In this document: positions 10,273 to 19,766 of the stretch, piece after piece
How the letters are laid out: each line of letters opens with the position of its first letter
How positions within the stretch are numbered: position 1 is the first letter of the stretch
NCBI GenBank assembly: GCA_016125505.1
Contig: WGLP01000003.1
Coordinates: 186,001 to 250,000 of the forward strand
DNA length: 64,000 nucleotides
Reading direction: 5' to 3'
Source of the DNA: Gammaproteobacteria bacterium
Lineage (GTDB): Bacteria > Pseudomonadota > Gammaproteobacteria > UBA6429 > Thiohalophilaceae
Made by a program: the position numbers and the translations under genes
The notes under the pieces: generated by a model
What the model saw: only the letters and a program-made list of their open reading frames with translations
Databases searched by the model: none
What the model was told of the DNA's origin: nothing

Positions 10273-11016
10273 ATGAATACCGCGACGCATGCCACCTCGC
10301 CACGTTTTGAAATGGTCGACGCCCTGCGCGGGCTCGCCATTCTCATGATGTTCAGCTTTCACTTCAGTTTCGATCTGAATTACTTCCATTTCATCCAGAC
10401 CGATTTCTACCACAATCCCTTCTGGCTCAATTACCGGATTGTGATCGTCAGCACCTTTTTATCCGTGATGGGCATGAGTCTGTACATCGCCCATCACAAG
10501 CAGGTGCAATTGCATAAATACCTGCGGCGCTTGTTTATCCTGCTGGCCTGCGCCGGACTGGTCAGCCTCGGCAGCTATCTGATGTTTCCACAGGGCATGA
10601 TCTTTTTCGGTATCCTGCATTTCATCGCGGCTGCGACGATCCTGGCCCTGCCCTTCGTCCGTTTATACTGGACCAACCTCATCGCCGGTGTCGCCATCAT
10701 CGTGCTGGGCAGCACGGTCAAACATCCGTTTTTCGATCAGGCCCCGCTGCAGTGGATCGGCATGATGACGCACAAACCCGTTACCGAGGATTATGTCCCG
10801 CTGTTCCCCTGGTTCGGGGTCGTGCTGCTGGGGATATTTTTTGCGCGCTGGGCCTGGACCGCGCGGCACTTCCCGGCCATCAGCCAGTGGCGCAGCAGGC
10901 TGGCGGCCCTGCGTGTGCTGCGCTTCGGCGGCCGTCATTCCCTACTTATATATATGGTGCATCAACCCATCTTCATCGGTATCTTGTATGCGGTGCACAA
11001 GCTGACCATGCCCTGA
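10273..11016 (+). CDS. DUF1624 acyltransferase-like membrane protein
   Basis: 247 residues with seven or so membrane helices. The start MVDALRGLAILMMFSFHFSFDLNYF carries the R-G-x-A and H-F-x-x-D pattern of DUF1624, the bacterial relatives of heparan-alpha-glucosaminide N-acetyltransferase; GRHSLLIYMVHQP near the end is also typical. The family is predicted to move acyl groups across the inner membrane to a sugar or lipid; the substrate is unknown. It sits between amgK and lptD, where the Pseudomonas locus usually has none, so a sugar-acylation link to recycling or LPS is possible but inferred only from position. Confidence 0.8.
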   Translation: MNTATHATSPRFEMVDALRGLAILMMFSFHFSFDLNYFHFIQTDFYHNPFWLNYRIVIVSTFLSVMGMSLYIAHHKQVQLHKYLRRLFILLACAGLVSLGSYLMFPQGMIFFGILHFIAAATILALPFVRLYWTNLIAGVAIIVLGSTVKHPFFDQAPLQWIGMMTHKPVTEDYVPLFPWFGVVLLGIFFARWAWTARHFPAISQWRSRLAALRVLRFGGRHSLLIYMVHQPIFIGILYAVHKLTMP

Positions 11017-11095
11017 CATCCGAAGGGTTTCGCAAGCCGGCGGCGGACAACGTATACTTAGCCAAAATCACGTCGCGAATACCTGACAGAAAACC

Positions 11096-13321
11096 TTGTC
11101 CATACGACTTCACATTCTCGGCAGCCTGTGCCTGCTTGGCCTGTCCGGCATGGCCAATGCACAGGAACCGGCCGATACCACCGATGTCCTGTGCCCGCCC
11201 GGTTACCGACTCGAGATCCCCAAGCCGGACACCGCCACAATCCAGGATAAAAACCTGCATGTCGATGCCGATGCGGCGACCGTCGACAGTCAGGCAGTAA
11301 CACGCTTCACCGGTTCGGTGGTTATTCGCCAGAGCGGGAAACAATTGACCGCCGATCAGGTCACATATGACAACCGCAGCGAATTACTGAATGCACAGGG
11401 CAATATCGTGTTCACCACCGGCGAAATGCAGCTCAAGGGCGATCATGCCCGGATGAATCTTGGGAACAATACCGGCGAGATAAACGATGCCGATTACCAG
11501 ACCGCCGCCGTCAACGGCCGCGGCAAGGCCAAGGTGATCCATCTGAAAAGCAAAACCGAGATCAGCATGGACCAGGCCACATACACCACCTGTCCGCGCG
11601 ACAATGTGGTATGGCGCCTGCGCGCGGACGAGATCAATCTCAATAACGAAAATCACCAGGGCACCGCCAGGAGCACCGTGCTGGAGGTGGCGCATGTCCC
11701 GGTACTGTATCTCCCGTATATCCGCTTCCCCATTGGCGACGATCGGATGTCGGGATTTTTATATCCGGCCATCACTGTCTCGCAAAGCAGCGGTACCGAG
11801 CTTGCGATACCTTATTACTGGAATATCGCACCGAATATGGATGCCACCATCACGCCGCATAACATGAGCAAGCGCGGCCTGATGCTGGAAAACGAATTTC
11901 GATATTTGACCGACACCAGTAAAGGCCAGTTTGAACTGGATCACATCGGCCAGGATACACTCTATGGCAGCAGCCGCAGCAAGTTCGACTGGACACATGC
12001 AGGCGCAGAAGCTGCCGGCTGGTCCAGCGCTGTCGACTATCACTATGTCAGCGACGATCAATATCTGAATGATTTCAGTGGAACCCTCACCACCGCCGCA
12101 ACCACGACCACCCTAAACCGGCAAGGTACGGTGACATATAACCAACCCAGTTACGTCTTTACTGCCTCCCTGCAGGATCACCAGACGATCTCCGGGACAG
12201 AACCCTATAAACGCCTGCCGCAACTGACCTTGAATACGCGCACCGCCAATGTCGACAACAGCTGGAATTACGATCTGGCTTCCGAATATGTCAATTTCGA
12301 TCACCGCGACCCCGCGATGGTGGTCGGCCAGCGCGTCAAGCTCAGTCCGTATCTGGCGTATCCCATCGTCAAGGATGCCGGTTTTTTCAAACCGAAACTG
12401 ACATTCAATTATCTGCAATACGACCTGGATCACCTGAGCAGCAGCACGCTGCCGCAACAGCCGGACGTGAGTGTGCCGGTATTCAGTCTCGATACCGGTC
12501 TCTATTTCGATCGCGATACCAGTATCGGCGGCGTCCCGTTGATCCATACCCTGGAGCCGCGCCTGTATTATCTGTACGCGCCCTATCGCGATCAAAGTAT
12601 GCTGCCGGTATTCGATACGGCCCTGTCGACATTCAGTCAAACCCTGCTGTTCTCGGAAAACCGTTTCAGCGGTAACGACCGCATCGGCGATGCCAACCAG
12701 GTGACGGCAGCGCTTACCACCCGTTTTTATCGCCAGGACAATGGCGCCGAACTGTTCAATGCCACCCTCGGCCAGATCTTTTATTTTCGCGACCGCGAAG
12801 TGGTCCTGCCCGGGCAACCGGTGGATACCGCCAACCGCTCCAATTACCTCGGTTCGGTGAGCTTCACGCCCAGCCCCGAGTGGAACCTCTACGGTGACTG
12901 GCAATACAACCCGGATACACTACACACAGAGGTCGGGAACGTACGCGTGCAAAACCGGCCGGGGAAGGACCGGGTCATCAACCTGGACTATCGCTTCACC
13001 CGCGATCAATTGCGGACCCAGTGCGCCTCCTTTTCCTGGCGCCTCAATCCGCGCTGGCAACTCCTCGGCGGCACCCAGTACGACCTGCTCAATAAGCACC
13101 GTTTGCAGAATTTCGCCGGCGTGAGCTACGAATCCTGCTGCTGGGGCCTGCGTCTGGTCTGGGGCGAACGCTTCGACAAACTGGTGAACAATGACCCCAA
13201 CGATCCCCGTTACGAACACGCCATTTACCTGGAATTCGTGCTCAAAGGCCTGTCCAGCCTGGGCTCCGGAAAAGACATCGATGCCCTGCTGAATAATGGT
13301 ATCCTAGGCGTTTCGCAATAA
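11096..13321 (+). CDS. lptD: LPS-assembly outer-membrane protein LptD
   Basis: 741 residues. It inserts lipopolysaccharide into the outer leaflet together with LptE. Signal peptide (residues 1-22, ending GMANAQ), an N-terminal OstA/LptA-like jellyroll (about 45-180: ADQVTYDNRSELLNAQGNI, LKGDHARMNLGNNTGEI), then a large beta-barrel (about 210-720). Cysteines occur at the mature N-terminus (DVLCPPGY), at TTCPRDN, and near the C-terminus (TQCASFSW, YESCCWGLR), as expected for the essential long-range disulfides. The TTG start at 11096 follows poor ribosome-site sequence but gives the signal peptide. surA follows by 21 bp. Confidence 0.95.
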   Translation: MSIRLHILGSLCLLGLSGMANAQEPADTTDVLCPPGYRLEIPKPDTATIQDKNLHVDADAATVDSQAVTRFTGSVVIRQSGKQLTADQVTYDNRSELLNAQGNIVFTTGEMQLKGDHARMNLGNNTGEINDADYQTAAVNGRGKAKVIHLKSKTEISMDQATYTTCPRDNVVWRLRADEINLNNENHQGTARSTVLEVAHVPVLYLPYIRFPIGDDRMSGFLYPAITVSQSSGTELAIPYYWNIAPNMDATITPHNMSKRGLMLENEFRYLTDTSKGQFELDHIGQDTLYGSSRSKFDWTHAGAEAAGWSSAVDYHYVSDDQYLNDFSGTLTTAATTTTLNRQGTVTYNQPSYVFTASLQDHQTISGTEPYKRLPQLTLNTRTANVDNSWNYDLASEYVNFDHRDPAMVVGQRVKLSPYLAYPIVKDAGFFKPKLTFNYLQYDLDHLSSSTLPQQPDVSVPVFSLDTGLYFDRDTSIGGVPLIHTLEPRLYYLYAPYRDQSMLPVFDTALSTFSQTLLFSENRFSGNDRIGDANQVTAALTTRFYRQDNGAELFNATLGQIFYFRDREVVLPGQPVDTANRSNYLGSVSFTPSPEWNLYGDWQYNPDTLHTEVGNVRVQNRPGKDRVINLDYRFTRDQLRTQCASFSWRLNPRWQLLGGTQYDLLNKHRLQNFAGVSYESCCWGLRLVWGERFDKLVNNDPNDPRYEHAIYLEFVLKGLSSLGSGKDIDALLNNGILGVSQ

Positions 13322-13342
13322 CCTCCTGCAGGAAACAGTCAC

Positions 13343-14647
13343 ATGAAGCCCCTGTATTACCTCATCCTTGGCCTGGTCGTCGCCAGCCTGACACCGTTGC
13401 CCGGCCATGCCGCCACCCGGCCGCAAGACATGGACCTCGATCGTGTCGTGGCCATCGTCAACAACGACGTGATCACCAGCAGCGAACTGTCCGATCGGGT
13501 TACCCAGATCAAACATCAGCTCGAACAGAAACATACGCAACTGCCACCGGATGACATCCTGCGCAAACAGATCCTCGACCGCATGATCCTCGATGAGATC
13601 CAGTTACAACTCGCCAAGACCGCGGGCATCCGCGTCGACGATGAACAACTCAATCAGGTCGTGACCAATATCGCCAAACAGAATTCCATGAGCCTGGATC
13701 AGTTCCGCAAATTCCTGGAAAACGAAGGCTACCCGTTTGCAAAATTCCGCGAAGAGATCCGCAAGGAGGTCATTATCGGCCAGTTGCGCAAAAACAAGGT
13801 CGATAACCAGGTCTATGTCAGCGAACAGGAAGTCGACAATCAATTGAGCAAACTGGGCGATCATCAGGAACTCGACACCGAATACCATCTCGCGCACATC
13901 CTGATCCCGATCCCGGAAGAGGCCTCGCCGGAACAAATCGACGCCGCCAAGCAAAAGGCGGAAGAGGTCTACACGCAACTCAACCTGGGCGCCGACTTCG
14001 CCAAGACCGCGGTCAGTGTCTCGGCCGATCAGCGCGCCCTGCAGGGCGGCGATCTCGGCTGGATCAAACAGGGTCAGTTGCCCACTGTCTTTGCCGACAT
14101 GGTGCCAAAGATGAAACCCGGCGATATCACCAAGCCGGTACGCAGCGCCAGCGGCTTTCATATCATCAAACTGCTCGACACGCGCCGCGAGGATCAAAAA
14201 CACATCGTCGAGCAAACGCTGGCACGGCACATTCTGATCAAGACCAGCGAGATCGTCAGCAGCGATGAAGCACGGCAAAAACTCGAACGCATCCGCAGCG
14301 AGATCGTCGGCGGCCGCGACTTCGGCGCCGTCGCCCGCGCCAGTTCCGACGACACCGGTTCCGCCGCGGACGGCGGCAACCTCGGCTGGGTAAGCCCGGG
14401 CACGATGGTGCCGGAATTCGAGGAAGAGATGAACAAGCTCAAACCCGGCGAGATCAGTCAGCCGTTCCAGACGCGTTTCGGCTGGCACATCGTGCAGGTG
14501 ATGTCACGCCGCAAGTTCGATGACACCAAGGCCTACCTGCGGCTGCAGGCGCGCAATCAGATCCAGCAACGTAAAATCGCAGAGGAAACCGAAAACTGGT
14601 TGCGCCGCATTCGTGACGAGGCCTACGTGCATATCGTGAAGCAGTAA
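13343..14647 (+). CDS. surA: periplasmic chaperone / peptidyl-prolyl isomerase SurA
   Basis: 434 residues, normal for SurA. Signal peptide 1-24 (LPGHA|ATRP); SurA_N chaperone region (about 30-175: [20 protein letters not shown]); two parvulin PPIC domains (about 180-280 with [12 protein letters not shown] and [16 protein letters not shown], and 290-390 with RHILIKTSE and [19 protein letters not shown]); C-terminal helix closing the chaperone module. It escorts outer-membrane proteins, including the LptD encoded 21 bp upstream. Ribosome site CAGGAAAC precedes ATG 13343. pdxA begins 17 bp after its stop. Confidence 0.96.
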   Translation: MKPLYYLILGLVVASLTPLPGHAATRPQDMDLDRVVAIVNNDVITSSELSDRVTQIKHQLEQKHTQLPPDDILRKQILDRMILDEIQLQLAKTAGIRVDDEQLNQVVTNIAKQNSMSLDQFRKFLENEGYPFAKFREEIRKEVIIGQLRKNKVDNQVYVSEQEVDNQLSKLGDHQELDTEYHLAHILIPIPEEASPEQIDAAKQKAEEVYTQLNLGADFAKTAVSVSADQRALQGGDLGWIKQGQLPTVFADMVPKMKPGDITKPVRSASGFHIIKLLDTRREDQKHIVEQTLARHILIKTSEIVSSDEARQKLERIRSEIVGGRDFGAVARASSDDTGSAADGGNLGWVSPGTMVPEFEEEMNKLKPGEISQPFQTRFGWHIVQVMSRRKFDDTKAYLRLQARNQIQQRKIAEETENWLRRIRDEAYVHIVKQ

Positions 14648-14664
14648 GTCGAGGCGGGCCGCCT

Positions 14665-15645
14665 ATGCGCACACTGCCCCTGGTCATCACCCCCGGCGAA
14701 CCCGCCGGGATTGGTCCCGACCTGGTGTTGCGACTGGCCCACGCGCAACCGCACTATCCTTTTGTCGTCATCGCCAGTCGCGACGTGTTAAGGGATCGCG
14801 CCGCACAACTCGGCATCCCCATTAAACTCCTCGACTACGATCCCGGTAATATTGCCCAGACGCAACGCGGCGAGCTGTGCGTCTGGCATGTCGATCTCGC
14901 TGCGCCGGTCAGTGCCGGCGTGCTTAATCCCGCCAACGCCGACTATGTGTTACACACCCTGCGCCTGGCGACACAGGGCTGTCTCGATAAACAGTTTGCC
15001 GCACTGGTGACCGGCCCCGTACACAAGGGCGTGATCAATCACGCCGGGTTTCCGTTTTCCGGGCATACCGAATATCTGGCGGAGCTGTCGCACACTGCAC
15101 TACCGGTGATGATGCTGATGACGAGCGGCCTGCGCGTCGCCTTGGCCACCACGCACCTGCCGCTGCGCAAGGTATGCGATGCCATCACGCCGGCATTGAT
15201 CGAACAGTGCCTGCGTATTTTGCATCAGGACCTGCGAAGCAAGTTCGGGATACGCACCCCGCGCATCAACGTGTGCGGCCTCAATCCGCATGCCGGCGAA
15301 GACGGTCACCTCGGGCGCGAAGAGCTCGACATCATCAATCCGGTGCTGGAACAATTACGCAGGGAAGGCATGCAGCTGCGCGGCCCGTTGCCGGCGGACA
15401 CCGCGTTTACCCGGGACAAGATGCAGGAGACCGATGCCTATCTGGCGATGTATCACGATCAGGGTCTCGCCGTGCTCAAACACGTCGGTTTTGGCAAGGC
15501 GGTGAATGTCACGCTGGGTCTGCCTTTCATTCGCACCTCGGTCGATCACGGTACCGCCCTCGAACTGGCCGGCAGCGGCAGGATCGACGACAGCAGTCTG
15601 CATGCCGCGCTCGCCACCGCACTGCAAATGGTCGACGCGCAATAA
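14665..15645 (+). CDS. pdxA: 4-hydroxythreonine-4-phosphate dehydrogenase PdxA
   Basis: NAD-dependent, metal-requiring enzyme of the DXP-dependent pyridoxal phosphate pathway. 326 residues. Seen: [16 protein letters not shown] at the start; [27 protein letters not shown] with a metal-binding His; [14 protein letters not shown] with the second His; and [19 protein letters not shown] with the third. [18 protein letters not shown] completes the signature. rsmA starts 1 bp after the stop, so the order lptD-surA-pdxA-rsmA matches E. coli, where apaG and apaH follow; here those two lie 23 kb away. Confidence 0.96.
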   Translation: MRTLPLVITPGEPAGIGPDLVLRLAHAQPHYPFVVIASRDVLRDRAAQLGIPIKLLDYDPGNIAQTQRGELCVWHVDLAAPVSAGVLNPANADYVLHTLRLATQGCLDKQFAALVTGPVHKGVINHAGFPFSGHTEYLAELSHTALPVMMLMTSGLRVALATTHLPLRKVCDAITPALIEQCLRILHQDLRSKFGIRTPRINVCGLNPHAGEDGHLGREELDIINPVLEQLRREGMQLRGPLPADTAFTRDKMQETDAYLAMYHDQGLAVLKHVGFGKAVNVTLGLPFIRTSVDHGTALELAGSGRIDDSSLHAALATALQMVDAQ

Positions 15646-15646
15646 G

Positions 15647-16432
15647 ATGTCGCAGGCCTTCAACAAACCGCGCAAGCGTTTCGGCCAGCACTTCCTGCAC
15701 GACCCGCATGTGATCGCGCGCATCGTGCACGCGATCAATCCGCAGGCTGACGATCACATGATCGAGATCGGTCCCGGACGCGGTGCGATCACGCGGCCGT
15801 TACTGGAACACCTCCGGCAACTCGCTATCATCGAAATCGATCGCGACCTGGTCGAGTGGTGGCAATCGCAACACCTTACCAATCTGGTTATTCATGCCCG
15901 GGATGCGCTCAAGATCGATTACTGCGCCCTGCAGACCGATCCGCAACGCAAGCTGCGCATCGTCGGGAATCTTCCGTATAACATTTCCACGCCGATCCTG
16001 TTTCATCTGTTCGAACATCTGGATTGCATCGAAGACATGCACTTCATGCTGCAAAAGGAAGTGGTGGATCGCATGTGCGCCGCGGCCGGCAGTCCCGACT
16101 ACGGCCGGCTCAGTGTCATGGTGCAGTATTACTGCGAGGTCACGCAGTTGTTCGATGTCGGACCCGGCGCCTTCACGCCGCCGCCCAAGGTCGATTCCAG
16201 CATCGTGCGGCTGCGGCCGCATGCGCCGGGCACGTATCAGGTCGATGAACCGGTTCTGCAACAACTGGTGAGTCAGGCCTTCAGTCAACGCCGCAAGACC
16301 TTGCGCAACAGCCTCAAACACTGGTTCAGCGCCGAGCAGATCCAGGCGCTGGGTATCGACCCCGGTATCCGCCCGGAACAGCTCGACCTCGCCGCGTTTA
16401 TCAAACTGGCGCAAGCGGTAACAACGCCCTGA
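15647..16432 (+). CDS. rsmA: 16S rRNA dimethyladenosine transferase RsmA (KsgA)
   Basis: 261 residues from ATG 15647 (MSQAFNKPRKRFGQHFLHD); longer in-frame forms would run back into pdxA. SAM-dependent enzyme that dimethylates two adjacent adenosines near the 3' end of 16S rRNA, a late step in small-subunit assembly. Seen: RFGQHFL, IEIGPGRGAITRPLL (SAM loop), IIEIDRDLV, IVGNLPYNISTPI (the NLPY catalytic motif) and a C-terminal FSQRRKTLRNSLK. No clear ribosome site, so coupling to pdxA is likely. Last gene of the lptD cluster; palindromic element B lies 57 bp downstream. Confidence 0.96.
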   Translation: MSQAFNKPRKRFGQHFLHDPHVIARIVHAINPQADDHMIEIGPGRGAITRPLLEHLRQLAIIEIDRDLVEWWQSQHLTNLVIHARDALKIDYCALQTDPQRKLRIVGNLPYNISTPILFHLFEHLDCIEDMHFMLQKEVVDRMCAAAGSPDYGRLSVMVQYYCEVTQLFDVGPGAFTPPPKVDSSIVRLRPHAPGTYQVDEPVLQQLVSQAFSQRRKTLRNSLKHWFSAEQIQALGIDPGIRPEQLDLAAFIKLAQAVTTP

Positions 16433-16489
16433 ATCTTCCGCAATTCAGACAGCAGAAATTCGCTAAATCAATCTGCTATGTTGGTATAA

Positions 16490-16587
16490 CTTACGGTGTC
16501 GTATTCCAGGACACGCGGTAAATACATCCCTGTACGCTCGCCAGCAGCATCCCTGCTGCTGACGGTCCTGTCATACGACACCGTAAG
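16490..16587 (-). repeat. palindromic element, copy B
   Basis: Lies 57 bp after the rsmA stop. Arms 16490-16512 and 16565-16587 pair with two mismatches over 23 bp. They enclose the 60-bp core, 16509-16568, which reads on the minus strand: GGAC, a hairpin with CAGCAGC stem and AGGGAT loop, then GTACAGGGATGTAT, ending GTCC. The arm sequence is unrelated to those of the other copies. Both flanking genes run on the plus strand, so only antisense transcripts would carry the core in the GGA-loop orientation. Confidence 0.88.
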
Positions 16588-16705
16588 CTGGTAACCCCGC
16601 CGGGTATTGCTGCCCCGCAGCGAAACAGCACGCAGATCAATGCAAGCGTAAAAAATCTTGCGTATGATGCGCCCTTAATCTTGCAAACACTGCCAGGAGC
16701 CAGCT

Positions 16706-17863
16706 ATGTCCCGCCGCAAACGCCTTGTTCTGTTCAGCCTGCTCGCGGTGGTGGCCGTTGTTATCCTGGCATCCTGGCTCAAGCGCCCCAAGGCGATCCC
16801 CGTCATCCTGAGCAAAGTGGCAATGGGCGAGGTGCTACGCACCGTTACCAACACACGCGCCGGGACACTCAAGGCCTGTCGCCGCGCCAAGCTGTCGCCG
16901 TCCATCGGCGGCCAGATTGCCAACCTGCCGGTACACAAGGGCGACACGGTCAAGGCCGGGCAGGTATTGTTCGAGATCTGGAACGATGACTTGCGCGCGC
17001 AACTGGCGCTGGCCAAAGACGATTATCTCGCGACACAATCCCGCGCCAAGGAGGCCTGTGTCGTCGCCGACGTCGCCAAGCGCGATGCCGAGCGCCTGGT
17101 GAAATTGCGCAAACAGGGTCTGACCTCGGAAGAGAGTATCGATCAGGCCAGGGGTCAGGCCGAGGCCAAACGCGCAGCGTGCCAGGCGGCGACCGCCACG
17201 GTTGAGGTCAGCCGCGCGCGCATCGATGTCGCGCAGGCGGCACTGGATCGCACGCGCCTGATCGCGCCGTTCGATGGCATCATTGCCGAAGTCAACGGCG
17301 AGCTCGGCGAATTCGTCACGCCCTCGCCTATCGGTATTCCCACGCCACCCGCCATCGATCTGATCGACCGCACCTGTTTATACGTCGAGGCGCCCATCGA
17401 CGAGGTCGATGCCCCGGAGATCAAGGTCGGCATGCCCGCGAACATTTCCCTCGACGCCTTCGGCAAGACCTATTTCCCGGGCAAGGTGCGGCAGATCGCG
17501 CCGTATGTGCAGGACGTGGAGAAACAGGCGCGCACCGTGGACATCGAGGTGGATTTCACCTCGGATAAGGACAAGGCCAACATGTTGCCCGGTTACAGCG
17601 CCGACGTGGAGGTCATCCTGGATACGCGCCAGCACACGCTGCGCATTCCCACCGAAGGGCTGCTGGAAGGCAACCGCGTCTATGTCTACAAGCCGTCGGA
17701 TCAAACCATCAGCGAGACCCCGGTCAAGATCGGTCTGAGTAACTGGCAGTACACCGAGATTACCGATGGCTTGCAGGCCGGCGAGCAGATCGTTACCTCT
17801 ATCGATCGCGAAGGACTCAAGGACGGCGCCCACGTCAAACTCGATACGAACAGCCAGAAATAA
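16706..17863 (+). CDS. HlyD/MacA-type membrane-fusion protein
   Basis: 385 residues. One N-terminal membrane anchor (about 7-24), a beta-barrel/lipoyl part (GGQIANLPVHKGDTVKAGQVLFEI, about 70-93), a long helical hairpin (about 95-185, acidic/basic with KQGLTSEESIDQ), the second lipoyl half (LIAPFDGIIAEVNGELGEFV) and a C-terminal beta region. Periplasmic adaptor that links an inner-membrane ABC exporter to an outer-membrane channel. Ribosome site CAGGAG sits 7 bp before ATG 16706. First gene of an operon with an ATPase (8 bp later) and two FtsX-like permeases. No outer-membrane TolC gene is adjacent. Confidence 0.88.
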   Translation: MSRRKRLVLFSLLAVVAVVILASWLKRPKAIPVILSKVAMGEVLRTVTNTRAGTLKACRRAKLSPSIGGQIANLPVHKGDTVKAGQVLFEIWNDDLRAQLALAKDDYLATQSRAKEACVVADVAKRDAERLVKLRKQGLTSEESIDQARGQAEAKRAACQAATATVEVSRARIDVAQAALDRTRLIAPFDGIIAEVNGELGEFVTPSPIGIPTPPAIDLIDRTCLYVEAPIDEVDAPEIKVGMPANISLDAFGKTYFPGKVRQIAPYVQDVEKQARTVDIEVDFTSDKDKANMLPGYSADVEVILDTRQHTLRIPTEGLLEGNRVYVYKPSDQTISETPVKIGLSNWQYTEITDGLQAGEQIVTSIDREGLKDGAHVKLDTNSQK

Positions 17864-17871
17864 TCCGCCGC

Positions 17872-18570
17872 ATGATCAGACTCCAGAACATTCATCGTAA
17901 CTTTCAGGTCGGCGATCAGACCGTCCATGCCCTGGACAATATCAATCTGGAGATTCAACAGGGCGAATACGTGTCGGTGATGGGACCGTCCGGTTCCGGC
18001 AAATCCACCTTGCTGAATCTGCTGGGCCTGCTGGATCGGCCCAGCGCGGGGCAATATATTCTCGACGAGAAAAACGTGACCGAATTGAGCGAACAGGAAA
18101 CCGCGCGCGCCCGCGGCCAGCACATCGGTTTTGTGTTTCAGGCCTTTCACCTGATCCCGCGCCTGACCGCCGCGGAAAACATCGAACTGCCGCTCATCCT
18201 CGCCGGCATGGCGGCGGAGGCGCGCAAACCCAAGGTCACTGCGGCGCTGGAGGCGATGCACCTGAGCGATCGCGCCCATCACAAACCCGAACAGTTATCC
18301 GGCGGCCAACGTCAGCGCGTTGCCATCGCGCGCGCCACGATCACGGAGCCTTCCGTCCTGCTCGCCGATGAACCCACCGGCAACCTGGATCAAAAATCCG
18401 GCTACGACGTGATCGAAACCCTCGAGGCACTCAATCAACGCGGCATCACCCTGATTGTCGTCACCCATGACGTCGCGCTTGGCGATCGTTCGCTGCGCCA
18501 GATCAAGATGCTCGATGGCCGCATTCAAACGGATTCACTCAAGACGGCTTCCCATGATCCAGGCGCGTGA
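17872..18570 (+). CDS. MacB/LolD-type ABC transporter ATP-binding protein
   Basis: 232 residues, one nucleotide-binding domain of the MacB/LolD/FtsE group. Seen: Walker A GPSGSGKSTLLNLLG (about 41-55), Q-loop FVFQAFHLIPRLTA, signature LSGGQRQRVAIARA, Walker B VLLADEPTGNLD and the H-loop VVTHD. It powers the two permeases encoded just downstream; the first overlaps its end by 17 bp. This group drives mechanotransmission-type export of lipoproteins, peptides or macrolides rather than transport through a membrane channel; the cargo is not known here. Confidence 0.92.
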   Translation: MIRLQNIHRNFQVGDQTVHALDNINLEIQQGEYVSVMGPSGSGKSTLLNLLGLLDRPSAGQYILDEKNVTELSEQETARARGQHIGFVFQAFHLIPRLTAAENIELPLILAGMAAEARKPKVTAALEAMHLSDRAHHKPEQLSGGQRQRVAIARATITEPSVLLADEPTGNLDQKSGYDVIETLEALNQRGITLIVVTHDVALGDRSLRQIKMLDGRIQTDSLKTASHDPGA

Positions 18571-19765
18571 CGTCATCGCCTTTGGCTGGAACGCATTAAA
18601 AGGGTATCGCACCCGCACCATCCTCATGCTCATCGCCATGACCATCGGGGTCGCGGCGGTATTGATGCTCACCGCCCTGGGTGAAGGTGCGCGCCGCTAC
18701 GTTCGTAACGAATTCGCCTCGCTCGGCACCAACCTCGTGATCATCCTGCCCGGCCGCAGCGAAACCGCCGGCGTGGGGCTGGGGACGATGATCGGCGCCA
18801 CCCCGCGCGATCTCACCCTCGATGACGTGCAGGCGCTGACACGCAATTCGCAAATCACGCGGATCGCGCCCATGAACGTCGGCACCGCGGAAATTTCCTG
18901 GGGCGGCCGCAAACGCGAAGTGCCGGTGCTCGGTTCCACCCATGAACTGTTGCAGATCCGGCACTGGGAAATGGCGCAGGGCAGTTTCCTGCCCAAGGGC
19001 GACTGGAACCGGCCGACCGCCGTATGCGTCATCGGCGCCAATGTGCGCAACCAGATCTTCGGTCCCCACGCCGCGCTGGGACAATGGATACGCCTGGGCG
19101 AAAACCGCTATCGTGTCATCGGCATCATGGGTTCGGAAGGCCGTTCCATCGGTGTCGATGTGCAGGACGTGGTAATCATCCCGGTGGCCGCGGCGCAGCA
19201 ACTGTTTAATGTGTCGTCCTTGTTTCGGGTGTTGATCGAGGCGAAGACCCGCGCCGCCATCCCCAAGGTGATCAAGTTTACCGAAGACACGATCCAGGCC
19301 AGGCATCAGGGCGAAAAGGATGTCACCGTCATCACCCAGGACGCCGTGCTGGCCACCTTTGATCGCATCCTGGGCACGCTCACCTATGCGGTCGGCGGTA
19401 TTGCGGCGATCAGTCTCGCCGTTGCCGGGATCCTGATCATGAACGTCATGTTGATCGCCGTCTCGCAACGCACCGCCGAGATCGGATTGTTAAAGGCCCT
19501 CGGTGCCTCCGGGCGCACGATCCAGATCCTGATCCTGGTCGAGGCCTTGTTGTTATCCCTCCTCGGCGGCGTGGTCGGTCTGGTGATTGGCGAACTGGGC
19601 GCGTGGGGTATCCGCGCCGCGTTTCCGCAAATGCAGGCCTATCCCCCTGACTGGGCGATCTTCGCGTCGATGATCGTGGCGATTGTCACCGGCGCCGTCT
19701 TCAGTTTATTGCCGGCGCGCAAGGCGGCGCGGCTGGATCCGGTGTTGGCCCTGTCGAGGCGTTGA
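18554..19765 (+). CDS. MacB-like ABC permease, first of two
   Basis: 403 residues from ATG 18554 (MIQARDVIAFGW). One N-terminal helix (about 20-42), a large periplasmic MacB core domain (about 50-260) and three C-terminal helices (about 280-395) with the FtsX pattern; ERTAEIGLLKALGASGR is matched by SQRTAEIGLLKALGASGR at the fourth-helix entrance. The gene overlaps the ATPase by 17 bp and ends 1 bp before the second permease. The two permeases are homologous (TSIGEG versus TALGEG, ALGA motifs), so they probably form a heterodimer. Confidence 0.88.
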   Translation: MIQARDVIAFGWNALKGYRTRTILMLIAMTIGVAAVLMLTALGEGARRYVRNEFASLGTNLVIILPGRSETAGVGLGTMIGATPRDLTLDDVQALTRNSQITRIAPMNVGTAEISWGGRKREVPVLGSTHELLQIRHWEMAQGSFLPKGDWNRPTAVCVIGANVRNQIFGPHAALGQWIRLGENRYRVIGIMGSEGRSIGVDVQDVVIIPVAAAQQLFNVSSLFRVLIEAKTRAAIPKVIKFTEDTIQARHQGEKDVTVITQDAVLATFDRILGTLTYAVGGIAAISLAVAGILIMNVMLIAVSQRTAEIGLLKALGASGRTIQILILVEALLLSLLGGVVGLVIGELGAWGIRAAFPQMQAYPPDWAIFASMIVAIVTGAVFSLLPARKAARLDPVLALSRR

Positions 19766-19766
19766 C

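Noticed and set aside
13604..14488. 294-codon minus-strand ORF opposite surA
   Set aside because: Shadow of surA, which has a signal peptide and two PPIC domains; the antisense product is low-complexity.
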